From: Rhabdaerophilum sp. SD176
GTDB taxonomy: Bacteria > Pseudomonadota > Alphaproteobacteria > Rhizobiales > Beijerinckiaceae
Length of the DNA: 64,000 bases
Assembly: GCF_030143245.1 (NCBI RefSeq)
Contig: NZ_JARJNS010000001.1
Coordinates: 310,001-374,000, forward strand
Reading direction: 5' to 3'
Below, in pieces: positions 26,152-37,120 of this stretch. The stretch's first letter is position 1, and each line of letters opens with the position of its first letter. The notes under the pieces were generated by a model. It worked only from the letters and a program-made list of their open reading frames with translations, did no database searches and was not told the origin of the DNA. Made by a program: the position numbers and the translations under genes.

Positions 26152-27144
26152 TCACGCCGCGAGGGCGCGCGCCGTGTCGAGCCAGCCTTCGCGGCCGGCA
26201 CGGCCATTCAGCTTCAGCGCGGCATCCAGCGCGGCAAGATCGGCTTCCGACATGGCAGCGAGCTGCCAGAAATGGAAGATGCCATATTCGTTGAGCTTGG
26301 TCGAAAGCTGCGGGCCGACACCGCCCAGCTTCGACAGGTCGTCCGGCGCCCCCTGCGGCGCCGAGAGGCGCACGAAGCCCTCGCCGGTTGCTGCCGACGG
26401 CAGGTCCTCGGCAACCGGAACTTCCGACGCCCCGAGATCGATCCCGAGCGAGGACTGGCTGCGCGAGATGCCGTCAACGGCGGCGCGGGCCACGAGTTCG
26501 CAATAGAGCGCGAGGGCGCGGCCGGCATCGTCATTCGCCGGGATCGGGAAGGTCACGCCGTCCGGATCGCAATTGGTATCGACAATCGCCACAACCGGGA
26601 TGTTGAGGCGGTTGGCTTCCTGGATGGCCAGCTGTTCCTTGTTCGTGTCGATCACGAAGAGGAGGTCCGGCGTGCCGCCCATATCCTTGATGCCGCCGAG
26701 CGCGCGCGTGAGCTTTTCCTGCTCGCGGCTGAGCATCAGGCGCTCCTTCTTGGTCAGGCCGACGGCGCCGCCCGCCAGGATCTCGTCAACCTTGCGCAGG
26801 CGCTGGATCGAGTTCGAGATCGTCTTCCAGTTGGTCAGCATGCCGCCGAGCCAGCGCGAATTCACATAATACTGGGCCGAGGCCTTGGCAGCCTGCGCGA
26901 TCGGCTCCTGGGCCTGGCGCTTGGTGCCGACCAGCAGGATGCGGCCGCCGCGGGCAACCGTGTCCGAAATCGTCTCGAGCGCGCGATACAGCATCGGCAC
27001 GGTCTGAGCGAGATCGATGATATGGATATTGTTGCGGGTGCCGAAAATGTACGGGGCCATTTTCGGGTTCCAGCGATGCGACTGGTGACCAAAATGCGCG
27101 CCAGCTTCAAGCAGCTGACGCATAGAGAAATCGGGTAGCGCCAT
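26152..27144 (-). CDS. rpsB: 30S ribosomal protein S2 with C-terminal extension
   Basis: S2 bridges the head and body of the small ribosomal subunit. The protein has 330 residues from the ATG at 27144, against about 240 in E. coli. The S2 core runs from [20 protein letters not shown] through [19 protein letters not shown] to about residue 230. An extension follows, ending in a compact domain (268-330) that starts [21 protein letters not shown] and resembles a helix-hairpin-helix module. Extended S2 proteins are known in Alphaproteobacteria. The same module ends NuoE in this window. The frame is open 79 codons further upstream, but the conserved N-terminus fixes the start. Confidence 0.96.
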   Translation of the reverse strand: MALPDFSMRQLLEAGAHFGHQSHRWNPKMAPYIFGTRNNIHIIDLAQTVPMLYRALETISDTVARGGRILLVGTKRQAQEPIAQAAKASAQYYVNSRWLGGMLTNWKTISNSIQRLRKVDEILAGGAVGLTKKERLMLSREQEKLTRALGGIKDMGGTPDLLFVIDTNKEQLAIQEANRLNIPVVAIVDTNCDPDGVTFPIPANDDAGRALALYCELVARAAVDGISRSQSSLGIDLGASEVPVAEDLPSAATGEGFVRLSAPQGAPDDLSKLGGVGPQLSTKLNEYGIFHFWQLAAMSEADLAALDAALKLNGRAGREGWLDTARALAA

Positions 27145-27310
27145 GGTTCTTCTCCGGTTGGGCCGCCGCAGGGGTAAGAGCCGCCAGCCGGCGACACCGG
27201 ATCGATCGAAATCGACAGCCCTGCGTGAGGAATGATGCGCGCCTAATCGATATCCCGGAGAAATGCAAGCACCTTCCCGCATCGACCCTGCCGGAACGCG
27301 GGCCGATTGT

Positions 27311-30300
27311 TCAGTACGGTTTGATGTCCAGCACGCCGGGAATCGTCGAAAGCTGGGCCATATGCTCGCTTCCGAGGTCAAATCGGCCCTTCAGGCGCAA
27401 ATCCACCTCGCCGCCATCCGACAGCATGACCGTCAGCGAAACCTCGCCATCGCCGCCGCGGCGCAACATCCGGTCCAGGGCCGAAAGCGTCGCCTCGCCC
27501 CGCTCGCGCGCGCCCTGCGGATCGGCGAGGAAGACGCGGATGCCCTTCTGCGTGCGCTGGAGGGCACGCTCCAGCGGCTCCATGTCGAGCACCCGGAGGC
27601 GGAGATCCTCGCCATCCACCGAGCCGGCCAGCGTCAGGAAAAGGGCCGTTCCCGGCTCCAGAAGCGCGCGGTATTTGGCGAGCCCTTCGGAAAAGACCAT
27701 GGCCTCGAACTGCCCCGTCCGGTCAGAGAATTGCGCGATCCCGATCTTGTTGCCATTGCGGGTCCTTCGGACATCGACATCCAGCAGCGTCGCGGCCATC
27801 CGCGCATGGGTGGCGCCGTTCTTCACGGCCTGCTGGAACCGCGCGAAATCGGTCAGGCTCGCCCGGTCGAGCAGGGTCTCGAACTGGTCGAGCGGGTGCC
27901 CGCTCAGGAAGAACCCGACGGCCGAATGCTCTCGCCGGAGCCGTTCCGTCAGCGACAGCGGCTGCGCCTCCGGCAGGACGAGGCCCGTATCGGAATCCCC
28001 GCCGAACAGCCCGCCCTGCCCGCTGGCCAGCTCGGCCTGATGCGCCTGGGATTCGGCGACGATCGCTTCGAGCCCGGCCAGCAGGCGCCCGCGATTGGGC
28101 TCGAGCGTGTCGAACGCACCGGCCGCGATCAGCTGTTCGAGTGTGCGCTTGTTGACCAGCTTCGGGTCGACCCGCCGCGCGAAATCGGTGACGGAGCGGA
28201 AGGGCCGGTCGCCGCGCAACTCGACAAGCGCCCGCGCTGCCTCGACGCCGACGCCCTTGATTGCCGCCAGCGCATAGAGGATCGCCCCGCTCCGCACGCC
28301 GAATTTCACACCCGAGCGGTTGATATCCGGCGGCTCCACGCGAATGCCCAGCCGCTGCGCCTCGCGGCGGAACTCGGCCAGCTTGTCGGTATTCGACAGA
28401 TCGAGACTCATCGACGCCGCCAGGAACTCGACCGGGTGATTGGCCTTGAGCCAGGCTGTCTGGTAGGCGACGACGGCATAGGCGGCGGCATGGCTCTTGT
28501 TGAAGCCGTAATCCGCGAAGCGCGCGAGCAGGTCGAAGATCGAATCCGCATCGGCCTCCGCGACGCCGTTCTTCACCGCGCCCTCGACAAAGCGGGCGCG
28601 CTGGGCATCCATCTCCGCCTTGATCTTCTTGCCCATGGCGCGGCGGAGCATGTCGGCCTCGCCCAGCGAATAGCCGGACATGACCTTGGCGATCTGCATC
28701 ACCTGTTCCTGATAGACAATGACGCCACAGGTCTCCTCGAGGATCGGCTCCAGCAACGGATGGGCATAATCCGGCGCGCGCCGCCCATGCTTCACATCGC
28801 AATAGACCGGAATATTCGCCATCGGCCCCGGCCGATAAAGCGCCACCAGCGCGATGATGTCCTCGATCCTGTCGGGCTTCATGTCGACGAGGGCCCGTCG
28901 CATCCCGCCCGATTCCACCTGGAATACGCCGACCGTCTCCCCGCGAGAGAGCATGGCATAGCTCTTCGCATCGTCGAGCGGGATCTTCAGCAAGTCGACC
29001 GCGATGCCCTGCTCCGCCAGCAGGTCCACCGCACCTCGCAGGATCGTCAGCGTCTTCAGGCCGAGAAAGTCGAACTTCACCAGTCCGGCCGGCTCGACCC
29101 ATTTCATGTTGAACTGGGTGACGGGCATGTCGGATTTCGGGTCACGATAGAGCGGCACCAGCTCCTCGAGGGGCCGGTCACCGATCACGATGCCGGCCGC
29201 ATGGGTCGAGGCATGGCGATAGAGCCCCTCGAGCCTTTGCGCGATGCCCAGCATCCGCCCGACAGCCTCGTTCTCCTCCGCGGCCGCCCGCAGTTGCGGT
29301 TCCTCGGCGATCGCCTTTTCAAGCGTGATCGGATTGGCCGGATTCTGCGGCACGAGCTTGGTCAGCCGGTCCACCTCGCCATAGCGCAGGCCCAGCACGC
29401 GGCCGACATCACGCATCACCCCGCGCGCGAGCAGCGTGCCGAAGGTGATGATCTGCGCGACCCGTCCCTCGCCATACCGCCCGACGACGTAGCGGATCAC
29501 CTCGTCGCGGCGGTCCTGGCAGAAATCGATGTCGAAATCCGGCATCGACACACGTTCAGGGTTGAGGAACCGCTCGAAAAACAGGCCATAACGCAGAGGA
29601 TCGAGATCGGTGATGGTCAGCGAATACGCGACCAGCGAACCCGCCCCCGAGCCGCGCCCCGGCCCGACAGGAATGCCCTGCACCTTGGCCCATTTGATGA
29701 AATCGGCCACGATCAGGAAGTAGCCGGGATATTGCATCCGCTCGATGACGCCGAGCTCGAAGGCCAGCCGCTCCTCGTAATCCGCTACGGAAAGGCCGCC
29801 TGCCGGGCCATGTGCGGCCAGCCGGGCGCGAAGTCCTTCCTCGGCCTGCCGGCGCAGCTCCTGCGCTTCCGCCCCCTCCTCCGAGCCGGAGGTAAAGCGT
29901 GGCAGGATCGGTTTTCGCGTCCGTGGCCGGACATGGCAGCGCTGCGCGATCTCGACGCTGGCATCCAGCGCGGCCGGCAGATCGGCGAACAAAGCCATCA
30001 TCTCCGCGCGGGTCTTGAAGCGGTGCTCGGGCGTCAGCCGCGGCCGCTCGGCCTCGTCGACCGAATGCCCTCCGGCAATGCAGAGCAGCGCGTCATGCGC
30101 CTCGAAATCCTCGGCCTTGCCGAAATGCACGTTGTTGGCCGCAACGATCGGCAGCTTCTCGGTCTCGGCAAGATCGAGCAGCCTCTCCTCGATCCCGGCG
30201 GTTTCCCGCAGGCCGAACCGCTCGATCTCGAGATAGAGGCGGTCCGGAAAGAGCGTCCGCAGCGCCGAGAGGCGCGCCGCCGCCAGGTCGATCCCGCCCA

Positions 30301-30763
30301 GCCCGAAGGCCCGGTTGACCGGCCCGGCCGCGCCGCCTGTCAACGCGATCAGCCCACCGGTCCGGCCGCGCAGCCGCTCGAGCGGCAGATGCACGCCCTC
30401 ATGGGCGGGTGAATCGAGGAAGGCCCGGCTCGAAAGGGCCATCAGGTTGGCATAGCCCTCTTCCGAAGCGGCCAGCAGCACGAGCGCGCCACGCGCTTCG
30501 TCAAGATGGTTGGGCCGGTTCCGCACCGGCGGCCGGTCGGCGAAATCGACCAGCATCTCGATCCCGATGATCGGCTGGATTCCCAGGCCGACCATCTTCT
30601 CCGAAAATTCCAGCGCCCCGAACAGGTTGTTCGTGTCGGTCAGGGCCAGGGCGGGCATCCTGTCCGCCGCGGCAAGCTTGCCGAGATGGCCGATCTGCAG
30701 CGCCCCCTGCAGCAGCGAATAGGACGAATGCACATGCAGGTGGATAAAGCCCGGGCCCGACAC
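27311..30763 (-). CDS. dnaE: DNA polymerase III alpha subunit DnaE (DnaE1)
   Basis: This is the replicative polymerase catalytic subunit, 1150 residues. The PHP domain opens with [16 protein letters not shown] (7-22). The palm has [14 protein letters not shown] (368-380) and the metal-binding PDFDIDF (408-414). Fingers ([10 protein letters not shown] region), the beta-clamp/HhH region ([15 protein letters not shown]) and a C-terminal OB domain complete it. The start is GTG with a GGGGAGG ribosome site 6 nt before it. Length and continuous PHP mark it as DnaE1 rather than DnaE2/ImuC. A 33-codon ORF lies 16 bp upstream. Confidence 0.96.
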   Translation of the reverse strand: MSGPGFIHLHVHSSYSLLQGALQIGHLGKLAAADRMPALALTDTNNLFGALEFSEKMVGLGIQPIIGIEMLVDFADRPPVRNRPNHLDEARGALVLLAASEEGYANLMALSSRAFLDSPAHEGVHLPLERLRGRTGGLIALTGGAAGPVNRAFGLGGIDLAAARLSALRTLFPDRLYLEIERFGLRETAGIEERLLDLAETEKLPIVAANNVHFGKAEDFEAHDALLCIAGGHSVDEAERPRLTPEHRFKTRAEMMALFADLPAALDASVEIAQRCHVRPRTRKPILPRFTSGSEEGAEAQELRRQAEEGLRARLAAHGPAGGLSVADYEERLAFELGVIERMQYPGYFLIVADFIKWAKVQGIPVGPGRGSGAGSLVAYSLTITDLDPLRYGLFFERFLNPERVSMPDFDIDFCQDRRDEVIRYVVGRYGEGRVAQIITFGTLLARGVMRDVGRVLGLRYGEVDRLTKLVPQNPANPITLEKAIAEEPQLRAAAEENEAVGRMLGIAQRLEGLYRHASTHAAGIVIGDRPLEELVPLYRDPKSDMPVTQFNMKWVEPAGLVKFDFLGLKTLTILRGAVDLLAEQGIAVDLLKIPLDDAKSYAMLSRGETVGVFQVESGGMRRALVDMKPDRIEDIIALVALYRPGPMANIPVYCDVKHGRRAPDYAHPLLEPILEETCGVIVYQEQVMQIAKVMSGYSLGEADMLRRAMGKKIKAEMDAQRARFVEGAVKNGVAEADADSIFDLLARFADYGFNKSHAAAYAVVAYQTAWLKANHPVEFLAASMSLDLSNTDKLAEFRREAQRLGIRVEPPDINRSGVKFGVRSGAILYALAAIKGVGVEAARALVELRGDRPFRSVTDFARRVDPKLVNKRTLEQLIAAGAFDTLEPNRGRLLAGLEAIVAESQAHQAELASGQGGLFGGDSDTGLVLPEAQPLSLTERLRREHSAVGFFLSGHPLDQFETLLDRASLTDFARFQQAVKNGATHARMAATLLDVDVRRTRNGNKIGIAQFSDRTGQFEAMVFSEGLAKYRALLEPGTALFLTLAGSVDGEDLRLRVLDMEPLERALQRTQKGIRVFLADPQGARERGEATLSALDRMLRRGGDGEVSLTVMLSDGGEVDLRLKGRFDLGSEHMAQLSTIPGVLDIKPY

Positions 30764-30779
30764 GGCAACCTCCCCTCTT

Positions 30780-30881
30780 TCAGATCAGCGGCCAGTTCGT
30801 CCCCACGCCCGACCAGGCCACCACCATAACGAAGAAAGCGCCAATCGACGCCAGTTCGATCAGGTCTTCCACAGCTCGCAT
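30780..30881 (-). CDS. Small membrane-type leader ORF upstream of dnaE (33 aa)
   Basis: The ORF has an ATG start, 33 codons and TGA. It begins MRAVEDLIEL, has one hydrophobic stretch (about 11-24, ASIGAFFVMVVAWS) and ends GTNWPLI. It starts about 27 nt after the predicted transcription start of the promoter at 30915-30943. GCAGGGGG lies about 6 nt before the ATG. Its stop is 16 bp from the dnaE GTG, so the two would be on one mRNA. I do not recognise a family. It could be a small inner-membrane protein or a regulatory leader peptide. Confidence 0.5.
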   Translation of the reverse strand: MRAVEDLIELASIGAFFVMVVAWSGVGTNWPLI

Positions 30882-30914
30882 CACAGCCCCCTGCTCTTGT
30901 GCGTTCTGTTTCTG

Positions 30915-30943
30915 TTCTAATTCATGGTTTGTTCCGGTGTCAA
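30915..30943 (-). promoter_or_regulatory. Sigma-70 type promoter for the dnaE transcript
   Basis: TTGACA (30938-30943, preceded by C as in the alphaproteobacterial CTTGAC) and TTAGAA (30915-30920) are exactly 17 bp apart. It is the best promoter match in the left half of the window and lies between lolD and the leader ORF of dnaE. Confidence 0.65.
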
Positions 30944-31007
30944 GGCCCCGGCGCACAGGGTCGTGTCTCGGCCTGCCCGCCCGCGAACCAGCGGCGGGAC
31001 CGTCGCC

Positions 31008-31697
31008 TCACGCCATGGGAACGATCTGCCCGCCACGCAGGGTGATCCGCCGGTCCATGCGGGCCGCGAGTTCAAGATTATGCGTCGCGACCAGAGCGGC
31101 AAGGCCCGACTGGCGCACGAGGGCCGCCAGGGTGGCGAAGACATGCTCGCCCGTACCGGGGTCGAGATTGCCGGTCGGCTCGTCGGCCAGCAGCAGCCGC
31201 GGCGTATTGGCCACCGCCCGCGCGATGGCGACGCGCTGCTGTTCGCCGCCGGAAAGTTCCGCCGGGCGATGGTCGAGACGGTGCGCGAGGCCGAGGAAAC
31301 TCAGGATTTCCGTCGCCCTGCTCTTCGCATCATCGACCGCAAGCCCGGCAATCCGCTGCGGCATGATGACATTCTCCAGCGCGGTGAACTCGCCGAGCAG
31401 GTGGTGGAACTGATAGACGAAGCCGATATCGGTCCGGCGCAGGCGCGTCCGGGCGCCGTCATCCAGCGCGGCGGTGGCGGTTTCGCCGATGAAGACCTCG
31501 CCGGAATCGGGCTTTTCGAGCAGCCCCGCCAGATGGAGCAAGGTGGACTTGCCTGAGCCCGACGGCGCAACGAGCGCAACCATCTCGCCGGGTTGCAGCG
31601 TCAGGTCGACACCGCCCAGCACGGGCACCACATTGTCGCCCTGGATATAGGCCCGGCTGACATTGGCCAGTTGGAGCGCGGGTGCGGACATGGTCAT
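31008..31697 (-). CDS. lolD: Lipoprotein-releasing ABC transporter ATPase LolD
   Basis: LolD powers extraction of lipoproteins from the inner membrane for transfer to the outer membrane. It has 229 residues: Walker [10 protein letters not shown] (about 44-52), the Q-loop FVYQFHHLL, signature [14 protein letters not shown], Walker [14 protein letters not shown] and the H-loop VATHNLELA. The ATGA overlap with the lolC stop means the two are translationally coupled. It has the MacB/LolD/FtsE-type ATPase size. The downstream neighbour is the dnaE unit, which has its own promoter. Confidence 0.94.
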   Translation of the reverse strand: MTMSAPALQLANVSRAYIQGDNVVPVLGGVDLTLQPGEMVALVAPSGSGKSTLLHLAGLLEKPDSGEVFIGETATAALDDGARTRLRRTDIGFVYQFHHLLGEFTALENVIMPQRIAGLAVDDAKSRATEILSFLGLAHRLDHRPAELSGGEQQRVAIARAVANTPRLLLADEPTGNLDPGTGEHVFATLAALVRQSGLAALVATHNLELAARMDRRITLRGGQIVPMA

Positions 31698-32950
31698 TCC
31701 CCGCGCAGGGCGTCGACGGGATCGAGCCGGGCCGCCCGCCAGGCCGGATAGAGCGTCGCCAGCAACGACAGGGTGAGCGCCATGCCGACGATGGCCACCA
31801 CCTCGGCCGGCCGAACATCTGCCGGCAGGCGCGACAGGAAGTAGAGCTCCGGCGGGAAGATCGGCGAGCCCGAGAGATAGGAAACGAGCTGGCGCAGGCT
31901 CTCGACATTCCAGGCGATCGTGAGCCCCAGCAGGAAGCCGACAAAAGTGCCGCCAACGCCGATCGCTGCCCCCGTCATCATGAAGATCGCCAGGATCGAG
32001 CGACGTGTCGCGCCCATCGTCCGGAGGATCGCGATGCCCCGCGCCTTGTCCTTCACCAGCATGGTCAGGCCGGAAATGATATTGAGCGCCGCCACCAGCA
32101 CGATCATCGTCAGGATCAGGAACATCACGTTCCGCTCCACTTCAAGCGCGCCGAAGAAGGTCCGGTTGCGGAAGCGCCAGTCCGTCAGGGCGTGGGGCTT
32201 GCCGACAGCCTCCCGGATGGCAGGGTTCACATCATCCATCCGGTCGGGATTGTTCACGAAGACCTCGATCATCGCGACCTTGCCCTCGCTGTCGAAATAG
32301 AGCTGGGCTTCGGCGAGCGGCATGAAGATGAAACTTGCGTCGAATTCGCTCATTCCGACTTCGAAAATGGCGGCGATCTCGTAGGATTTCTGCCGCGGCG
32401 CCGAGCCGAACGGTGTCGAGGGGCCCTTGGGCGAGAGCAGGCGGATCTTGTCACCGATGCCGAGCCCGAGATAGCCGGCGAGACGCCGCCCGATCGCCAC
32501 CTTTTCCGAACCGTCAAGCCCGTCCAGCGAGCCGTCGATCACGTTCTTCGCAACGGATTCGAACTGCCTGAGATCGGCCTCGCGCACGCCGCGCACGAGA
32601 GCGCCGCTGGTGGCGGTGGGCGAAGCAGCGAGCACCTGCCCCTCGACGATCGGCGCAGCCAGGCGGACACCCTTCGCCGCACGGACGCGCTGGGCGATCG
32701 CCTCGTAATCCGACAATGCGTCGCCATAGGGCTGGATGAAGGCATGCCCGTTCACGCCGAGGATCTTGCTCATCAGTTCCTGGCGGAAGCCGTTCATCAC
32801 GGCCATGACCACGATCAGCGTGGCAACGCCGAGCATGATTCCGAGGAACGAGAAGCCCGCGATCACCGAGATGAAGCCGTCACGCCGCCGCGAGCGCAGG
32901 TAGCGCCACGCGATCACCCATTCGAACGACGAGAACAGGCGCTTGATCAC
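31694..32950 (-). CDS. Lipoprotein-releasing ABC transporter permease, LolC/LolE (LolF-type)
   Basis: This is a 418-residue permease with one N-terminal membrane helix, a large periplasmic domain (about 50-270) and three C-terminal helices: the LolC/LolE/FtsX layout. The N-terminus [32 protein letters not shown] is typical. Only one permease gene accompanies lolD, so a homodimer (a LolF-type arrangement known in groups lacking separate LolC and LolE) is likely. The start is GTG and overlaps the proS stop (GTGA), so proS, the permease gene and lolD form one operon. Confidence 0.93.
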   Translation of the reverse strand: MIKRLFSSFEWVIAWRYLRSRRRDGFISVIAGFSFLGIMLGVATLIVVMAVMNGFRQELMSKILGVNGHAFIQPYGDALSDYEAIAQRVRAAKGVRLAAPIVEGQVLAASPTATSGALVRGVREADLRQFESVAKNVIDGSLDGLDGSEKVAIGRRLAGYLGLGIGDKIRLLSPKGPSTPFGSAPRQKSYEIAAIFEVGMSEFDASFIFMPLAEAQLYFDSEGKVAMIEVFVNNPDRMDDVNPAIREAVGKPHALTDWRFRNRTFFGALEVERNVMFLILTMIVLVAALNIISGLTMLVKDKARGIAILRTMGATRRSILAIFMMTGAAIGVGGTFVGFLLGLTIAWNVESLRQLVSYLSGSPIFPPELYFLSRLPADVRPAEVVAIVGMALTLSLLATLYPAWRAARLDPVDALRGE

Positions 32951-34269
32951 GAGGCGATCCGCTCCACCGCATCTTCCGGCGACATCAGCACACGCTCGCC
33001 TGTGGCACGGCGCTTCAGCTCGACCTTGCCCTCGGCGAGCCCCTTGGGCCCGACGATGATCTGCCAGGGCAGGCCGATCAGGTCCGCCGTGGCGAATTTC
33101 CCGCCCGGCCGCTCGTCCGTGTCATCGACCAGCGCGCTGAGGCCACGCGCTTCCAGCGCCTGTTCCAGTGTGCCGCAGACCGTGTCGGTCGCGCTGTCGC
33201 CCGGCTTGAGGTTCAGGATCGCCGCGTTGAACGGCGCAATCGCATCCGGCCAGATGATGCCGGCCTCGTCATGGCTGGCCTCGATGATGGCCGGCACGAG
33301 CCGGGTCGGCCCGATGCCGTAGGAGCCCATATGGACCGGGCGTTCCACGCCATCCGGCCCGGCAACGACAGCGCGCATCGGCTCGCTGTATTTGGTGCCG
33401 AAATAGAAGATATGCCCCACTTCGATCCCGCGGGCGGAGACCTGCGAGGCCGCCGGCACCTGCGCGAAGGCAGCGGCATCATGCATCTCCTCGGTCGCGG
33501 CGTAGAGCGACGTCCATTTCGAGACGATTCCGGCCAGCTCATCGACCGAGTCGAAATTCGTATCGGCCGGCGGTACCGCGAAATCGAGATAATCCTTGTG
33601 GCAGAACACCGCGCTCTCGCCCGTCGAGGCGAGGATGATGAATTCATGGCTGAGATCGCCGCCGATCGGGCCGGTATCCGCGCGCATCGGGATGGATTTC
33701 AGCCCCATCCGTTCGAAGGTGCGCAGATAGGCCACGAACATGCGGTTATAGGCATGGCGCGCGGCGGCCTGGTCGATATCGAAGGAATAGGCGTCCTTCA
33801 TAAGGAATTCGCGGCTGCGCATCGTGCCGAAACGCGGACGGATCTCGTCGCGGAACTTCCACTGCAGGTGGTAGAGATTGAGCGGCAGGCTCTTGTAGGA
33901 GCGGACATAGCCCCGGAAGATCTCGGTGATCATTTCCTCGTTCGTCGGGCCGAACAGCATTTCGCGCTCATGGCGATCGGTGATGCGCAGCATCTCCTTG
34001 CCATAGGCGTCATAACGGCCGGATTCGCGCCAGAGATCGGCCGACTGGATCGTCGGCATCAGCAATTCGATTGCGCCGGAGCGGTTCTGCTCCTCGCGGA
34101 TCACCGCACAGATCTTGTTGAGAACCCGCAGGCCAAAGGGCAGCCACGCATAGATCCCGGCCGATTCCTGGCGGATCAGGCCAGCCCGCAAGGCCAGCCG
34201 GTGCGAGACGATCTCGGCTTCCTTGGGAGTTTCACGCAGGATGGGCAGGAAATAGCGGGAAAGACGCAT
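32947..34269 (-). CDS. proS: Prolyl-tRNA synthetase
   Basis: This class II aminoacyl-tRNA synthetase charges tRNA-Pro. The protein has 440 residues and is the short form typical of Alphaproteobacteria, which lacks the about 180-residue editing insertion of the E. coli enzyme. Class II motifs can be seen: motif 2 around [30 protein letters not shown], and motif 3 [16 protein letters not shown]. The C-terminal anticodon-binding domain begins near QIIVGPKGL. Editing of Ala-tRNA-Pro would need a separate ProXp-type protein. It is followed directly by the lol genes. Confidence 0.96.
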   Translation of the reverse strand: MRLSRYFLPILRETPKEAEIVSHRLALRAGLIRQESAGIYAWLPFGLRVLNKICAVIREEQNRSGAIELLMPTIQSADLWRESGRYDAYGKEMLRITDRHEREMLFGPTNEEMITEIFRGYVRSYKSLPLNLYHLQWKFRDEIRPRFGTMRSREFLMKDAYSFDIDQAAARHAYNRMFVAYLRTFERMGLKSIPMRADTGPIGGDLSHEFIILASTGESAVFCHKDYLDFAVPPADTNFDSVDELAGIVSKWTSLYAATEEMHDAAAFAQVPAASQVSARGIEVGHIFYFGTKYSEPMRAVVAGPDGVERPVHMGSYGIGPTRLVPAIIEASHDEAGIIWPDAIAPFNAAILNLKPGDSATDTVCGTLEQALEARGLSALVDDTDERPGGKFATADLIGLPWQIIVGPKGLAEGKVELKRRATGERVLMSPEDAVERIAS

Positions 34270-34657
34270 GACGGCTCCGGTATGCTGGCGGCGCGGCAGG
34301 AACCCTCCCGCGCGAGTCAGCTTCTGTCATAATTCGGCGGCCTTGCAAATGCTTGTCCCGCCTGAACAACGCACCCTCGCGATGTGGCAGAACGATGGCC
34401 CGCTTCCCGGAAACGAGGGCCAGGGCTCCCGCGACCAAAAGGCCCTGGCGAATGTCATGGAAACGATACACATTCGTGAACCAGAATGCTGCAGCGCATG
34501 ATGACAGGCTTGAAAACATCTTTTAAACACATTCCCAGACAGGCAAGGCGCCCGCCAATCTTCGGATCGGTGAGGAAGAACCAGAAGCAATAAAGCCTCA
34601 CAGGGTGGCGTCGAAAGGCGATATCCGGCCGTCCAAAAACGAAAAAACAAAGTTTCA
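34270..34657. other. Non-coding gap between proS and DUF1467
   Basis: About 390 bp carry no convincing gene on either strand; the short frames present lack conserved sequence or ribosome sites. A possible minus-strand promoter for proS is TTGCCT (34541-34546) with TAAAAG (34520-34525), but its spacing is only 15 bp. Base composition is lower in GC than the flanking genes. A small RNA cannot be excluded from sequence alone. Confidence 0.4.
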
Positions 34658-34681
34658 AGCAGAGCTGAGGCTCTGCTTTTT
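34658..34681. terminator. Intrinsic terminator after the DUF1467 gene
   Basis: AGCAGAGC and GCTCTGCT (34658-34665 and 34670-34677) form a perfect 8-bp stem with loop TGAG. A T-run lies on the plus side and A/T-rich sequence on the other. It follows the DUF1467 stop by about 75 bp. Confidence 0.75.
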
Positions 34682-34750
34682 TGTTTTTCGTCAGGGGGAT
34701 AGCACCCTTCGCGCCCTCACGGCTTCGCCCTGCCCTCGCTGCCCGCCGCC

Positions 34751-34978
34751 TTAAAGCAGCGGCAGCAGCAGATAGGTGAAAATCAGGAAGACCACTGCCG
34801 CGACACAGGAATTGACCAGCACGATCTTGCGGATATTCGTGCTTGCCGGTGCGCCCGGCTCGGTGCCCGGCGTGACTTCGCCGGCTTCTACCTGTGATCG
34901 CACGCCCAGCGGCAGGACGGCGAACAAGGTGGTCCACCAGATGACGAAATAAATCGCGATCCCGCTGCCCATGCTCAT
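34751..34978 (-). CDS. DUF1467 family small membrane protein
   Basis: This is a 75-residue protein with two membrane helices: GIAIYFVIWWTTLFAVLPLG (5-24) and VLVNSCVAAVVFLIFTYLLL. Between them is a short polar loop with EVTPGTEPGAPA. This matches DUF1467, which in Alphaproteobacteria regularly sits between mce and proS. The role is unknown. It follows mce after 60 bp and precedes a terminator, so it closes the transcription unit that contains rnj and mce. Confidence 0.88.
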   Translation of the reverse strand: MSMGSGIAIYFVIWWTTLFAVLPLGVRSQVEAGEVTPGTEPGAPASTNIRKIVLVNSCVAAVVFLIFTYLLLPLL

Positions 34979-35038
34979 GATGACAATCTCCTTGGCAACA
35001 ACCTAGCGCCGGAAGTCATTTCCGCCAGCCCGGGCCGC

Positions 35039-35449
35039 TCAGCCCCGCACTTCTTCCAGCTCGGTCAGCGTGCCCACGAAATCCTTGGGATGCAGGAACA
35101 GAACCGGGTTGCCATGCGCTCCGATCTTCGGCTCGCCATCCCCGAGCACCCGCGCCCCGGCCGCGACAAGCCTGTCACGCGCGGCGCGGATATCGCTGAC
35201 CTCGTAGCAGAGATGGTGGATACCGCCATCCGGATTGCGCTCGAGGAATTTCGCGATTGGCGATTGCGGGCCGAGCGGCTCGAGAAACTCGATCTTCGTA
35301 TTCGGCAACTCGACAAAGACCACCCGAACGCCATGCTCCGGCAGGTCCTGCGGCGCCGAAAGCGTGGCCCCGAGAACCTCACGATAGGTGGCGCAGGCGG
35401 CCCCGAGATCCCGCACGGCAATAGCGACATGGTTCAGACGACCGATCAT
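35039..35449 (-). CDS. mce: Methylmalonyl-CoA epimerase
   Basis: This enzyme interconverts the 2R and 2S forms of methylmalonyl-CoA in propionyl-CoA breakdown. The protein has 136 residues of vicinal-oxygen-chelate (glyoxalase) fold. Metal-binding His is in LNHVAIAVRDL (5-15). A second appears in GGIHHLCYEV, and Glu in FVELPNTKIEFLEPLG and LTELEEV. It lies 6 bp downstream of rnj and upstream of DUF1467. The cofactor-dependent mutase genes are not in this window. Confidence 0.93.
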   Translation of the reverse strand: MIGRLNHVAIAVRDLGAACATYREVLGATLSAPQDLPEHGVRVVFVELPNTKIEFLEPLGPQSPIAKFLERNPDGGIHHLCYEVSDIRAARDRLVAAGARVLGDGEPKIGAHGNPVLFLHPKDFVGTLTELEEVRG

Positions 35450-35455
35450 GACGCG

Positions 35456-37120
35456 TCAGACCTCCAGAACGAGTACCTTGGTGACGGGCTTCTTGCCCCA
35501 GATTTCAGCGATTCCCGCGCGCACCCCGCGCTCGATTGCCGTCCGGACCGAGTCGACATCGCGCCGCCGCGCCTTGGGCAGGGTCCGGAAATTCTCATCC
35601 ACGAGGTCGCGGACATGCTCGAGGAAGGTCTCGCCCTCGTCATCCTGCACCGGCAGGCCCACCAGTTCGACCTGGGGATCCGCCGCCATCTGCCCGCGTT
35701 CATCGATCGCGATGGCAATGGCCACCATGCCGACATAGGCGAGCTTGCGCCGCTCCGGCACGGTGGGGTCAGCCAGCGGGATAACAAGCTCGCCATCCTT
35801 GGCCAGCCGGCCATTCGGCACCTGGTCGATCACGTTCGGCTCGTCCGGCGCGAGGCGGACCATATCGCCGTTGAAGGCCCGGAGCACCTGCTTCACGCCA
35901 AGTTCCCGCGCAAAATCACGATGCATGCTCAGATGCAGCGCCTCGCCATGCGCCGGAATGGCGATCTTCGGCCGGACCCATCCATACATGCGCCGAAGCT
36001 CGTCGCGCCGGGGATGGCCGGAAACATGGACCAGGCCGTCACGATCGGTGATGATCTTCACGCCCATCTTCGCGAGGGCATTGACGATCTTCCCGACGGA
36101 TTTCTCATTGCCCGGAATGGTTCGCGAGGAAAAGATCACGGTATCGCCAGCATCGAGGCTGATGTCCGGGTGCTCACCTTCGGCCACACGAGCCAAAGCC
36201 GCCCGGTTCTCACCCTGGCTTCCGGTGAGCAGGATCACGCATTTGTCGCGTGCGAGGCTACGGTAACGCTCTGCCCCCCGGAACGGCGCGACGCCCTCGA
36301 GCATGCCGAGTTCGGTGGCGATATCGGCCACGCGGTCCATCGCCCGGCCGACCAGGATGACCTCGCGCCCGGCTTCCGCCGCGGCCTCGGCCACGGCGCG
36401 GATGCGGGCGACATTCGAGGCGAAGGTCGTCACGGCCACGCGGCCGCGCGCCGCGAGGATCAACTCGCGCAGCCCGACCTGCACATCCGCCTCCGATGGC
36501 GAAATGCCATCACGCGTGACGTTCGTCGAATCGCAGACCAGCGCGAGAACGCCTTCGTCGCCGATCTCCGTCAGCCTTTGCCCATCGGTTGGCAGGCCGA
36601 TGATCGGCGTCTCGTCGATCTTCCAGTCGCCCGTATGCAACACGGTGCCGAGCGGCGTCCGGATGGCCAGAGCCATCGATTCAGGGATCGAATGCGCGAC
36701 CGGAATCGTTTCGATATCGAACGGGCCGAGCGTGAACCGTGTCACCTGCGGAATGCCCCGGACAGGGATGCGCGGCGCGCCGGGCTCGGAGAGCCGCCGC
36801 GCCTCCAGCAGGTTCGCGGCGAATGGCGTCATGTAGACCGGGCACCCGAAGCGCGGCCAGAGATCGGCCAGCCCGCCGAAATGATCTTCATGGGCATGAG
36901 TAATGATGATTCCGAGGAGATTTTTCTTCTCGGCCTCGATGAAGGCGGGATCGGGATAGAGCAGATCCACCCCCGGCAGGTCATCGCCAGCAAAAGCGAC
37001 GCCGCAATCGACCATGATCCATTGCCGCCGTTTCGCCGGGCCGAACCCGTACAGCGCCATGTTCATGCCGATTTCGCCGAGCCCGCCCAGCGGCACAAAG
37101 ACCAGTTCGTCCGATTTCAT
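35456..37120 (-). CDS. rnj: Ribonuclease J
   Basis: RNase J has 5'-3' exonuclease and endonuclease activities in mRNA and rRNA processing. The 554-residue protein has the metallo-beta-lactamase/beta-CASP architecture. It shows LGGLGEIGMNMALYG at the start, the zinc motif THAHEDH (74-80), VAHSIPES, a beta-CASP insertion, the HVSGHPRRDEL segment and the C-terminal domain. Alphaproteobacteria carry one RNase J alongside RNase E. It overlaps the birA stop by 4 nt (ATGA), so the two are coupled. Confidence 0.95.
   Translation of the reverse strand: MKSDELVFVPLGGLGEIGMNMALYGFGPAKRRQWIMVDCGVAFAGDDLPGVDLLYPDPAFIEAEKKNLLGIIITHAHEDHFGGLADLWPRFGCPVYMTPFAANLLEARRLSEPGAPRIPVRGIPQVTRFTLGPFDIETIPVAHSIPESMALAIRTPLGTVLHTGDWKIDETPIIGLPTDGQRLTEIGDEGVLALVCDSTNVTRDGISPSEADVQVGLRELILAARGRVAVTTFASNVARIRAVAEAAAEAGREVILVGRAMDRVADIATELGMLEGVAPFRGAERYRSLARDKCVILLTGSQGENRAALARVAEGEHPDISLDAGDTVIFSSRTIPGNEKSVGKIVNALAKMGVKIITDRDGLVHVSGHPRRDELRRMYGWVRPKIAIPAHGEALHLSMHRDFARELGVKQVLRAFNGDMVRLAPDEPNVIDQVPNGRLAKDGELVIPLADPTVPERRKLAYVGMVAIAIAIDERGQMAADPQVELVGLPVQDDEGETFLEHVRDLVDENFRTLPKARRRDVDSVRTAIERGVRAGIAEIWGKKPVTKVLVLEV

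Noticed and set aside
27263-30412. Very long open frame on the plus strand opposite dnaE
   Set aside because: High-GC codon use in dnaE leaves the opposite strand without stops. The translation is rich in Arg, His, Gln and Asp, with no domain or hydrophobic pattern, while dnaE on the minus strand is complete.
31550-31580. LolD Walker A reads APSGSGKS instead of GxxxxGKS
   Set aside because: Ala at the first position is usual for alphaproteobacterial LolD, so it is not a defect.
34232-34650. Small coding genes upstream of proS
   Set aside because: The frames there lack ribosome sites and recognisable sequence, and several overlap each other.
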